From Lolium rigidum (Eukaryota; Streptophyta; Magnoliopsida; Poales; Poaceae), in NCBI RefSeq assembly GCF_022539505.1, contig NC_061508.1, forward strand, positions 37,442,256 through 37,506,255: DNA of 64,000 bases, written 5' to 3'. Below, in pieces: positions 55,168 to 64,000 of the stretch. Position 1 is the first letter of the stretch. Each line of letters starts with the position of its first letter. The notes under the pieces were generated by a model that made no database searches, was not told the DNA's origin, and saw only the letters and a program-made list of their open reading frames with translations. Both the position numbers and the translations under genes were made by a program.

Positions 55168-56407
55168 CGATCTCGTTTCTGTAGGTTTACCCAGATAGAG
55201 CCGCATGCATTGGGTGTGCCGGCAAAATAGAAGGATCCAGGAAGAAAGGAAAGGTTGCATGTGCAGAACAAGAAAGGCTACGACGGAAGGAATCAAGGAA
55301 AAGAAATAGGGAAATAGGGAGAGTGCTTAAACTCAAAATAAAATTATGGAGAGGGCTTTGGAAGGAAAATAATTCTATGGGACCCAACTCGACCAATTAA
55401 CACGTGGCTAGGAAAAAGATAAAAACTGTTGGGATGAGATTGTCTTTTTTTTTCTACTCCCTCCGTCTATAAATAGATGTTTGAGGTTCGTCTAGATACA
55501 TCTAGATTTAGATAAATCTTAAACGTCTATTTATAGACAGAGGTAGTACATCTAAATTGACATGCATGCCACAAATCTATTGGTGAAATTGGTCAAGGCC
55601 AAATTTATGGATCAGGTCCCATAAAATCATTTTTCCTTTGGAGTGACCGTGGATCCCCTTGTTAAAGCAAATCTAGCCCACACCGTAACTACGGTCCTTC
55701 AAAACACATATAAAATGCACCTTAAAACGAAAATACAGTTTGAATTTGAGTTTGGCAGAACAAACATCACAAATTCAAAGTGCGAAGGGCCTACCTTTTT
55801 TTTACCTCCTCCTTCTACCTCCAAAGCAACCCGAATGAGACAGGCACGGTCGCCGGCGGCACTCGCCTCCCTAGACCCATACTTGCCAGCCACGCTCACC
55901 TCCCCAAACTCAGGCCCAGCCGCGCTCGCCGGCCACACGCTCACCGGCCCATACTCATCATCCCCATACTCTCCCAGTGGTCATTGTCTCCTGACCCACT
56001 TCTATGGAGTAGCAGCTCAGACCGGCCGCCACGTATGACAAGAAGAGGAGCGGCTCCACATTTGGCAAAAGTTCTACTCAAATTCACAGAAAATTGGCCA
56101 TAAACGAGCCTCTGTGTCGAAAAACAACGGCCAAAATTTGGCGTGGTGTGGTGGAATTTGGCCGGACTCCGACGAGTTTAGCGGAGGAAGGCAGCAACTA
56201 CCTTCCCTCCTGTCAGGCATTGACCGGTTTACATGGCCCTCTCTATTTTCTCTCTAAAACGCTAGAAAGAAGGGTCTCGAGTGTAAACTTTCGGTGCCCT
56301 TTAAAAAACTTAAGGGCCAGATGATTTAAGGGGTCGGTTCTAGTCTCTTTTTTCACCTAAAACTGTAAGAGGTTATTTTAAGGGTTTGACCAGGTTTAAA
56401 GGTCGGA
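55168..56407. other. 5' flank of gene 2 with a Stowaway (55457-55546)
   Basis: The MITE CTCCCTCCGTCTATAAATAG ... CTATTTATAGACAGAGGTAG (90 bp) has TA on both sides (55455-55456 and 55547-55548). 55800-56035 is Pro/Ala-rich and open in several frames, without a recognised product. 56040-56330 contains AAATTTGGCGTGGTGTGGTG-like repeat DNA of unknown type. Confidence 0.55.
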
Positions 56408-56515
56408 CTTTGCAGCTGCAGGTGCGGCAGCCGGAGATCGGTGACCTTGCTCTCCATTCTCTCTTGCAGTGTGTCGTCGATCGAATTGAATGTGTGGCGT
56501 CAAGCAGCTGGCACT
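56408..56515 (-). pseudogene. F-box gene remnant (3' coding end only)
   Basis: The plus-strand text GCGGCAGCCGGAGATC (56424), then CTTGCTCTCCATTCTCTC and GATCGAATTGAATGTGTG, then GGCGTCAAGCAGCTGG, follows the same order as 60936-61031 in the last exon of gene 4. Only about 100 bp are left, corresponding to the C-terminal LRR and the IKD tail. A Stowaway-type end CTCCCTCCGATCCG starts at 56541. Confidence 0.78.
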
Positions 56516-57384
56516 GCACAACACTATAGATATTTGCTACTCCCTCCGATCCGAAAAGAGAATGTGCATCCTAGTAAAATATTTTACTTTCCTTTCCACT
56601 TCCAACTCGCGAGAACAACTATATCCTACTTTCACCAGAGTTGTTGATAATGATGCATGAATCATGTAAGAAATCTCTAACTTTTACCACATTAAAACTA
56701 ACTAATACGTTATGTAAAAAAAACTAACTAATACGTGCTACACCAGACAGAGAGAGGGAGCGAGAGGGCGAGGGAAAGAGAGAGAAAGGAGAGTGAAGAG
56801 GAGTAGGCAGAGTCCGTCAGCGTTGTGGCTGCGCCAATCGGCGAGGTTGCCCATTCTGGGCAGGAGAGCGAGAGGAGATGTGGGTGGGAGAGGGATTGGG
56901 CGAAAAGAAAAATGATGGACTAGAGTGATTGGACGAAAATACTATTGCAGTGCGGAGAGATTGCAGTATGCACGAACAAAATCGGTGGAGTGGGTCAGGC
57001 TAACGAATTGAGGTATTAGGCTAACGACATAACACCTAACTTTCCTTTTAAATATTCCTCCATCTATAAATAGGTATCTGAGGTTTGTCTAAATCCAGAT
57101 GTATCCAGACACTAAATATCGTCTAGATACATGTGTCTAGATACATCCACATTTAGATTTAGACATCTATTTATAGGAGAGGTAGTAGTAAAGATTTTCA
57201 TCCGAAAGAAAACCACATGCCAAAAGGTAGCAACATAGCTATAAGAAGGTTGTGTGTCCATTAGAAATGGAAGTTGAGAGAATAATGCTTAGAAAGAGAA
57301 AGTTCAAACATGAGAAAAAGGCAAGGAAAAAATAATAAAAAAGGTCTTCAAATCAGCCTGCCATAAAGACCATCTGAAGAAGAT
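56516..57384. other. Intergenic with Stowaway ends
   Basis: A solo Stowaway-like terminus starts at 56541 and a full 131-bp Stowaway lies at 57055-57185 (TTCCTCCATCTATAAATAGG ... TTTATAGGAGAGGTAG, TA at 57053-57054 and 57186-57187). A GAGAGGGAGCGAGAGGGCGA purine tract lies at 56750. No gene. Confidence 0.6.
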
Positions 57385-58544
57385 TTTTTCGAGAACTCGC
57401 AGGAGATCTGCGTGTCATTTCATTAAGCTTGAGGAGAGAAAAAACGAAGTTTTACACACCCGTAGGCACGGGCACCACCTCACACAGGCCACACCGGTGG
57501 CCGAGACCTAACTGACACCTCTCAAAGACCCACGCCTACAAGAAAGCCAGAGGTTTCACTCCTCAATAGCCTTGTCTAGGACTACCCTGGCAGGAGAAAC
57601 ATTGCCGTCAAACACCCGAGCATTGCGCTCGACCCGGAGAGCCCTAAGGACTAACATGATCGCATAAATTAGCAACCTTGGCATCCTTCCGGGAAAGGCG
57701 ATCAGACGCGCCAGGCCACCAAATGGCATCGTGCTGCCTGCGGTCGACGTGGGGAGGTCCAGCCCAGCTCGCCGACCAAACCCGACCCAAATCGCATGCG
57801 CAAAGGGGCAGTGCAGTGATAGATGGTCCGCAGTCTCGTAAGAGGCATTACATAGTGGGCAGAGCACGTGAGACGACAAGCCCCGCCTGAGGCGACGGTC
57901 CGCGGCCCAACACCTGCGGCGAAGGGGCAACCACGCATGAAACCTATGCTTGAAGGGGGCGAAGGAATGTCGGACTTGGGCTGCACCGGGAAGCGCGGTG
58001 ATGCCATGGAAGAAGGCACGGTACGCCATCCTAACAGTGAACACCCCATCCGCCGTCCACTTCCACCTGAAGACATCATCCCCGGTGCCGAGTTGCACCG
58101 AGGCGACCGCGTTCCAAAGCTTGAGGTATTGCACAATGGCATCGACGGTAAGATCTCCAGAGATGTCGAGGGCCCAAGCGTTCAGCAGCACCGCGCCTCT
58201 GACAGTGCGCCGCTTAACGATGCCTAGCCTAACCAGCCTAAGAACGGCGGGGGCAATCGCCGCCACCGATAGGCCATGCAGCCACGCAGATCCTCCCAGA
58301 AGTGGAGGACAGCGCCAGAGCCCACCTTGATGTCGACCGAGGCGTAGAAGAGAGCTGACGCGTCCGGATTAACATCAAACGGAAGCCCCGACCAAGCCCT
58401 AGCGTGGTCCATGCGCTAAAGCCAAATCCGGCGGGCACGGAGAGCCGCATGCATCCAACGCAGGTTAGTGAGCCCAAGTCCCCCCAAATGCTTTGGTGCA
58501 CACACCGCGTCCCACGCAACGAGACAGTTATCTCCGTTGGCCTG
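57385..58544 (-). pseudogene. 5'-truncated LINE (ORF2 C-terminus with zf-RVT), TSD TGAAGAAGAT
   Basis: A 10-bp direct repeat TGAAGAAGAT lies at 57375-57384 and 58545-58554. On the minus strand the insert begins at 58544 with coding for HLGGLGLTNLRWMHA-like sequence in broken frames, then WSGLPFDVNPDASALFYAS. A long open part (58266-57556) follows with FRWKWTADGVFTVRMAYRAF and LCPLCNASYETADHLSLHCP. The C-x2-C/H/C pattern is the zf-RVT domain at the end of plant LINE ORF2. The 3' end is TCGAAAAAA at 57385. Stops near 58400 and 58270 and 5' truncation make it inactive. It landed about 165 bp downstream of F-box gene 3. Confidence 0.9.
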
Positions 58545-58718
58545 TGAAGAAGATGATTGTCATGTTCAATGTTTTATGGCAAGAAGAAAATGATCACTCA
58601 ATTAATCATCCGACAAAATTCACCTGCGTGCAAATAACAATTTCTTTTGGCCTTCCGGAAAAGATAGAAAAGAAACGACATACTATAATTCACAGCCGGG
58701 CAGATTTTGGTGAGGCAC

Positions 58719-59518
58719 TCACGGCCCCCTCAAACGTCCCGTCCGCCGGAGATCCTTGATGCTGCTCTCCACCATCGCACGCAGCGTTCTGTCGCTCAGA
58801 CGCAAACAGCGGCCGGAGTCGAGCAGTTCGACGCGTGGGCAGTGTTCGACGAAAGCGGCCAACGAGGCTTCACGGTAGATCAGGCCTTCGTCCGAGAGCA
58901 CGAGCTGCTCCAGCAGAGGGAGCTTCTTCGCCACCACCCTGATGAGCTTGTTGCTGGACGTGGTAAATCGGCTCGTCACGTGGATGCTCCGAAGCGATGG
59001 CGCGCTGCAAGCACGCACGCGATCAGGAATTCGGGATTGGTTGATTCGAGAGAGGTGAGAGGCTAGACGAGATCGATGCGTGCGTGCGTGCGTACGTACC
59101 TGTGGGCGAGGAAGAGCAGGAACTTGCCGTTGACGCGGCCGCGGAAGGACTCGCAGCGGCCGGCGCTGCGCAGCACGGCGGCACGCGCCATCGCTTGCCA
59201 CCTCGCCGGGGCGTCCTCGTTCTCGTCGGTGGCGGCGGCGAGGTCGATGCGCCGCCAGAGAAGAGGCTCTTCCTGAGCTAGCCGCCGCCACGAGGCGCAC
59301 ACGAAGCCGGCGCCGCGGAGGATGTCGGCCTGCGGGACAAAGCTCAGGATGATACACAGCACGTCGCGGGGCAGCGCCGCCCAGTTCCTCTGCTCCGCCG
59401 ACCAAGGAAGATCGTGATGCATATCCTCGCAGCCGCTGTCAAACTGGTGGTGGTCGGAGGGCCGACGTGTGGGCGGATCGATCGCTCGGGTTCTGATTCT
59501 CCTCGACTTTTTGCCCAC
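58719..59518 (-). CDS. F-box protein, SKIP19/FBL23-like (gene 3)
   Basis: Exons 59518-59100 and 59004-58719 around a 95-bp GT-AG intron (59099-59005); 234 residues. Predicted SCF adaptor. N-terminus MGKKSRRIRTRAIDPPT; F-box at about 45-93 (NWAALPRDVLCIILSFVPQA ... EPLLWRRIDLAAATD); then VLRSAGRCESFRGRVNG. Exon 2 encodes APSLRSIHVTSRF, KKLPLLEQLVLSDEG and EHCPRVELLDSGRC. It ends soon after SSIKDLRRTGRLRGP, making it the shortest C-terminus next to a shared core. A minus-strand TATA-like TGTATTTAATC sits about 80 bp upstream of the start. A LINE is inserted downstream. The intron donor region carries a (GTGC)n tract (59077-59092). Confidence 0.88.
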
Positions 59519-60824
59519 GTTGTTTCCTATTTTCGTTAGGTTTTTTGCTTCTCCATCCCAGATCGAGCCGACATGGGCCTGCCTCCAGAGTCCAGATTAA
59601 ATACAAGGATCTATAAGAGTTCACGTTTGACCTTGCATGAAGATGTGGCTCTATGGCAGTCCGTTTAATTACCTCTCCAAGTTACTTAGACTTTAGACTA
59701 CAGGGTTTATCGTCTTTTCTTTTGGTAAACACATTACAATCCAGACATCACAAATATGTGCATTCAGTAGCCTAGCTATAAACGCACGCTATATTCCTAT
59801 GAGCATCTTGTAGAGACTGAGTCTAGAAACTAATTGGGTGAATTTTAAGATTAACGAAGTCACCACTAGCGGCTCATTGTGTCGCCTCTCCCAATGAAGA
59901 ATATTCCGTCTTAATGGGACACAAATTGTTAAACCTGAAATTTAAACTTTGCTAAGTTGGAAGTATCACTGTCCTTCTAACCATCCATCCATAGGTTGGT
60001 TCTATATATGGTTTATCCTCCATTCTGCAAAGGATGTACATCATGTGGCCTAGTTCAATAACCTGTTGATTCTTGTGCACAGGACCTCACGTGCACTGTT
60101 TCATCTGACTTTATTGTGTTTCTATCTAAACTAAATAGAATTAAACTAACTTGATGAAACATTGTAGCATGAACCTTAAAGAAGGAAATCCGCGACTTAA
60201 ACATGCACGGAACCTTCTAGGTGCACAAGATAAGAGCATTTATCGTTGGTTTAACAACTCATATATATTTGTATAGTATATAATATCATTTTATCTTACA
60301 TGAAGTCATGGATTATGACGTGGCACAAATTGTAGAAATTGTTGATAATATATATACATAGCTCCTAATAATGTGTTCCCGTAAACAAAAATATAGAAAT
60401 AACTTTCCTAACAACATACACCGGAATTGTAACTGATTTATTGTACTTCTTCTGTCCAAAATATAAGGCCACCACCTATTTTAAGGTAGAACTTGACTAA
60501 CAATTTGAACAACAAAACATGAGTTATATGTCATCAAAAGTATACTATTGGATTCATATTTAAAAAATGTTTCCAAACAATATATTGTTGGTGTCATATA
60601 GCTTATATTTTATTGGTCAAGTTATTGGTGAAAGTTTTGACTCGAAATACTGACATGGTCTTACATATGAAAACCAGATAACAGAGGGAGTAAGAAAAAA
60701 AGATCAGGTAATTTCATCATCGGCCACTTCAGTTGTCGCTTGTGATTCAGTAGCAAAAAAAAAAATTTAACTTCGAAAGAGGATAGGAAAAAAGAAGAGG
60801 AAAGCCATATGATCATCTATTACA
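59519..60824. other. Intergenic with a Stowaway (60446-60690)
   Basis: The MITE reads CTTCTTCTGTCCAAAATATA ... CAGATAACAGAGGGAG, 245 bp, with TA on both sides (60444-60445 and 60691-60692). 60715-60765 (TTGTCGCTTGTGATTCAGTA then an A-tract) is matched by 19285-19330. No other gene is seen. Confidence 0.6.
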
Positions 60825-61635
60825 TCACATCCCAACCGGTTTTAGTTGCCGGCCCAAACGACCCGCGGGAGGAGGAAAATGAACCGCCCGCAGCAGCCCC
60901 CCTATCCGTCCTCTAAAGCGGTCGACCTGCATGCGCGGCAGCCGGACATCCTTGATCTTGCTCTCCAGTCTCGCCTGAAGCGACTCGCCGATCGAATTGA
61001 ATGTGTGACAGCCGCCGGCGTCAAGCAGCTGGAGCCGTGGGCAGTGGTCGACGAGAGCGGCCAAGGAGGAGTGCTCGATCCGGCCTTTCGACATCACGAG
61101 TTCCTCCAGCATAGGGAGCTTCTTCGCCAGCACCGTCATGAACTTCTCGTCGAGCATGTCAAACCGGCTCGTCACGTGGAGGCTCCGCAGCGACGGCGCG
61201 CTGCAATTAATAAGCCAGCACCCAGCAGGGCACGCATAGGAAAGCAATGGCAATCAGGTCAGGATCAGTGGATTCAGGAGAGGTGTACGTGAGGGGTGAG
61301 TGACGCGCGCGTACGTACTTGCCGGCGAGGAAGAGCAGGAAGTCACGGTTGACGCGGCCGCGGTAGGACTCGCAGCGGCCGGCGCTGCGCCGCACGGCGG
61401 CACACGCCCTCGCCTTCCACGTCGCCGGCGGGTTTCCGTCCTTGTCCTTTTCGGCGGGGAGGTCGATACGCCGCCACAGCAGCGGCTCGTCGAGGGCTAG
61501 CCGCCGCCAGGAGGCGCACACGAGCCCAGCTGTGCGGAGGATGTCGTCTTGCGGGACCAGGCTCAGGATGGTCCATAGCACGTCGCCGGGCAGCGCCGCC
61601 CAGTCCCTGGTTCTCCTCCTCGATCTTATTCCCAT
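60825..61635 (-). CDS. F-box protein, SKIP19/FBL23-like (gene 4), shortened N-terminus
   Basis: Exons 61635-61319 and 61200-60825 around a 118-bp GT-AG intron (61318-61201); 230 residues. Predicted SCF adaptor. The first residues MGIRSRRRTRDWAALPG run straight into the F-box (about 11-59). About 35 residues of the linker present in genes 1-3 (the acidic/DSG part) are missing without loss of frame. The F-box reads GDVLWTILSLVPQDDILRTA and EPLLWRRIDLP. Exon 2 encodes APSLRSLHVTSRF, KKLPMLEELVMSKG and DHCPRLQLLDAGGC, then a longer tail than the siblings after KIKDVRLPRMQ. The donor is AA-GTACGT instead of AG-GTACGT. The start is the conserved MGIRS. Confidence 0.85.
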
Positions 61636-61855
61636 CTTGTTTCTCTAGGTCTACTCAGATCGAGCCGCATGCAAAGGTGTGCCGCTAAAATAGAAGGAAG
61701 GGTTTGCCCTTGTGTGATTGCGTCACGGATCAGGGTACGACCCCGCGTCACATTGACTAAGATAGACCTAGCAGCCACGAATCATGGAATTGCAACAGAA
61801 TTGCCCCTTTCAAGCTTGGTTTGACTCTTTTTAAAAGCCAAGTAGTGTTCTCTTC
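61636..61855. other. 5' flank of gene 4
   Basis: Leader words TCAGATCGAGCCGCATGCAA and TAAAATAGAAGGA (61655-61695) are shared with the leaders of genes 1 and 2, so the 5' untranslated region was duplicated with the genes. Nothing else recognised. Confidence 0.5.
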
Positions 61856-62390
61856 AAAACAGGCTTTCACCGCTATATTAATGTAACCACACGGTGCAAC
61901 TTTGAGACCACTGCAAACAGCATAACCAAAACCCAAAAGAAACAAAAGAAACAAAAGAGAAAACAGAGCCCGTACTGGTGGATCAACGAAAACGAAGATG
62001 ACTCGCAACAGTTGCGCCCTCTAGATAAGTCCCACCACGATCCTAACACTCTGACTCGCCACGTACCAAGCAACACCTCCAAGAAGGAAAGCGAAGACGA
62101 CGACGTTGTTGCCTGGATAGGTCCTCGGGTTTTCCCTGGTACGCTTCGGAGGGTAGGGAAGAGGTACACCTGATGCCCTCCAGGAAGGAATGGCGACACT
62201 TGCAAGTGTCACTGCGTCGGTGCATAAACGACCGGGATTTCTCCCGAACCCAAAAAAAAACCACACCTCCGGACAAGATGCGACGCTCCACCAAGCTTGC
62301 CAGCCACCAACATATACCACCATGCATGGTATTGTAGACACCAAAGTGTTGAGCGATGATGGCAGGAGATGTCTTCAGAAATGTTGTGAT
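61856..62390 (-). mobile_element. Non-LTR retroposon fragment
   Basis: The minus-strand end GGTTACATTAATATAGCGGT then GAAAGCC (61860-61890) is like LINE-type 3' tails ('TTAATATA..GCGG.GAAAGCC'). The body includes GTCGTCGTCTTCGCTTTCCT and a GGGTTCGGGAGAAATCCCGG stretch. Borders and target duplication were not resolved; it abuts or lies inside the gypsy-type gene to the right. Confidence 0.45.
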
Positions 62391-62479
62391 CGTCCTCTGG
62401 GATTTACTCCGAGAGGAAACGACCTTCTGGTACCTGATCAAAGCAAAAGGAAAAAATAAATAACATCTTCGCCATAAAA

Positions 62480-64000
62480 ACGTGAAAAGACTCACGCGTC
62501 GGAACTTATACAGCTCCGGGGAGTTTGGGCCGGGTTCCTTTTCCGGAAGTCGCGAGTATGTTGATGCGCTCGCGCTCCACCCGCTTGGAGTCCAGACGCC
62601 GTGGGCCCCTAGCTGGAGCAGTTTTGGGCTTCTTGGTGGAGCCCTCGTTGCTGGGAGCGCCATTTGGTCCAGAGGATCCACCCCTGGGGCGTTTAGAGGG
62701 TCGAGGAGCGTATTTATCCGTCTGCTCCTCATCTTCCTCCTCGTCCTTCTCAGGAGTCTCGTCTGCCTTTCCGGAGTCAGTGGCGGCGATGCGAAATATC
62801 TCCCCAAAATCCTCCTCCGCCAAAGTGTTGAGCTGGAGAAGAGGTGTTGGATGTTAGAAAATATAAACAAATTAAGAAGTACGAAACCGAACATCAAAGT
62901 GACTAAGTGCAACTCACCGGAGGGCAGTTTTCGTTGATATATATGTCCTTAGAGATCTCCGGCACCACTTGGCCTCGGGTCACCTTCAGCAGCGTTCGTA
63001 TCCTCTTGTTTAGAGAATCTGCGGGAAGGTTGTCGGTGACCCATAGCGGATCATCCACACCAGTGTAGGCACAGATGAGACGCCGGTCAAACCGCAGAGG
63101 CTGGATCCGGCGGGTGAACCAGCTCAAGGTGATGTTGATTTGGTCCACCCCTCATGAACCAGTTTCAAAATCCTCCAGGCCATCTTCTCCAGCTCCGGAT
63201 GCTGGGCGAAGTTGGGGATGCAGCTCTAGGAGTCCATCTCCCTGGAGGGTTGATGAAGACTAGGAGGCCTTGGTGACGGTCTGGAATGATTTCATTGTTG
63301 ATATAAAACCACCCGGCGTTCCAGAATTGGACGGACTCACGTGAGGAGAGAGGCGGATAAATTCTCTTCGGGCGGAGCAAGAAGGTCATACTACCGCAGT
63401 CGACCATGTTCTTCTCCTTCGTCTCCTTCTTCACGCGATAGAAGAACTGAAGGAGCTGGATAACCGGACGGACTCCGAGGTGACCTTCGCACAAAGTGAC
63501 GAAGTTGGAGAGAAGGAGGTAGGCGTTGGGGCAGATGTTGTGCGGCTGCTGCCCGTAGGTATTGAGGACCTCCAAAAAAATCCGAAGGCGGAAGCAAGAG
63601 GCCTCGCTCCACCCAAGATTTGGTGAGGACCCGCTCGTTAACCTCCGGGGCAGGAGTAGAGGAGTCCTTGGTGAACCTGTAAGAACCCAAACCGATAAAG
63701 CCTTCTTCTTGAAGAGCTTTTAGGTCAAAATCGGTTACGATACAGGGCCACCACTGGCCCTTCATCCCCCTCCCTGTTCCTGGTCTTGGAAGCCTTCTTC
63801 ACTTCCGTCTCCTTTACCTTCTCCGCCATACGAGCTTGCCCTTGTAACTCTTCTAGCAGCTCCGCTTCAGTCGGAATTCTTCCAAGTGGATTGCTGGAAG
63901 ATGCGGAGTAAGGTTGAGCTAATCGCAGATCGGAAATGTTGGGTGGCAGAAATTCTAAGGGTGCTATATTTAAAGGTTTCAGTTGAATAGGTGGAGGAGT
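62480..64000 (-). pseudogene. 'Putative gypsy-type transposon' (Transposase_28-like) gene, frameshifted, runs off the right edge
   Basis: Minus-strand parts in order: MAEKVKETEVKKASKTRNRE (63829; the frame is open further upstream) and ALQEEGFIGLGSYRFTKDSS. Then LLPPSDFF, TYGQQPHNICPNAYLLLSNF, LCEGHLGVRPVIQLLQFFYR, KNMVDCGSMTFLLRPKRIYP, DQINITLSWFTRRIQPLRFD and NLPADSLNKRIRTLLKVTRG. A GT-AG intron (62917-62833) joins NENCPP to LNTLAEEDFGEIFR and a Lys/Arg/Pro-rich tail. This is the family annotated in grasses as PF04195, linked to Gypsy elements; its biochemical role is not established. A one-base loss in a T7 run at 63576-63582, another change near 63770, and a stop plus frame changes near 63200 break it. 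Confidence 0.82.

Noticed and set aside
59077..59098. (TGCG)n tract in the intron of F-box gene 3 as a regulatory element
   Set aside because: A short repeat at the donor side of a 95-bp intron; similar GCGCGC/GTAC runs occur in the sibling introns and no function can be inferred.
1..64000. tRNA, rRNA, CRISPR-like arrays, or a bacterial-type operon
   Set aside because: Looked for during reading; no cloverleaf with consensus boxes, no direct-repeat/spacer array and no compact operon is visible. The DNA is plant nuclear.

Overview
This window is plant nuclear DNA from a cool-season grass (Pooideae, most likely Triticeae or a close relative). The left edge carries LTRs of two retrotransposon families typical of wheat, barley and rye: a Gypsy LTR of the Sabrina/WHAM kind (TGATACGTCTCC...) and an Angela/BARE1/WIS-type Copia LTR (TGTTGGAGATATGCC...). 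The rest is densely filled with CACTA, hAT, Stowaway, Tourist-like, Helitron and LINE insertions around a small gene family. Family names are recalled from knowledge; no search was run.

Layout. 1-5632: nested LTR elements, all on the minus strand (Gypsy LTR inside a Copia LTR inside a third element with large tandem repeats). That stack sits in a broken LINE reverse transcriptase (5633-6160). 6161-9715: short MITEs and a Helitron 3' end. 9716-11996: a deleted CACTA element (TSD TTA) containing an hAT element (TSD GTTCCGGT) and a long foldback. 12366-14290: two F-box-associated-domain pseudogenes arranged head to head. 16080-17890: a LINE 5' half. 19348-30095: a 10.7-kb non-autonomous CACTA element (TSD ACA). 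It carries exons of a UTP6-like snoRNP gene, an unidentified exon-like block and an inserted Helitron. 31403-32242, 54303-55167, 58719-59518 and 60825-61635: four SKIP19-like F-box genes, all on the minus strand, each with one intron at the same position and phase. Three further remnants of the family lie at 34855-35110, 36905-37185 and 56408-56515. 38247-52188: a possible large Helitron holding exon-like segments, later entered by a second CACTA element (48990-51900, TSD CTA). 62480-64000: a frameshifted 'putative gypsy-type transposon' gene running off the right edge.

The only genes that look intact are the four F-box genes. F-box proteins of this family are substrate adaptors of SCF ubiquitin ligases. 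The locus reads as a tandem F-box array expanding and decaying while transposons enter its flanks: a retroposon upstream of one gene, a LINE downstream of another, and MITEs around most of them. Several TE boundaries are supported by matching target-site duplications, which makes their coordinates firm. No RNA gene, CRISPR array or bacterial-type operon was seen.
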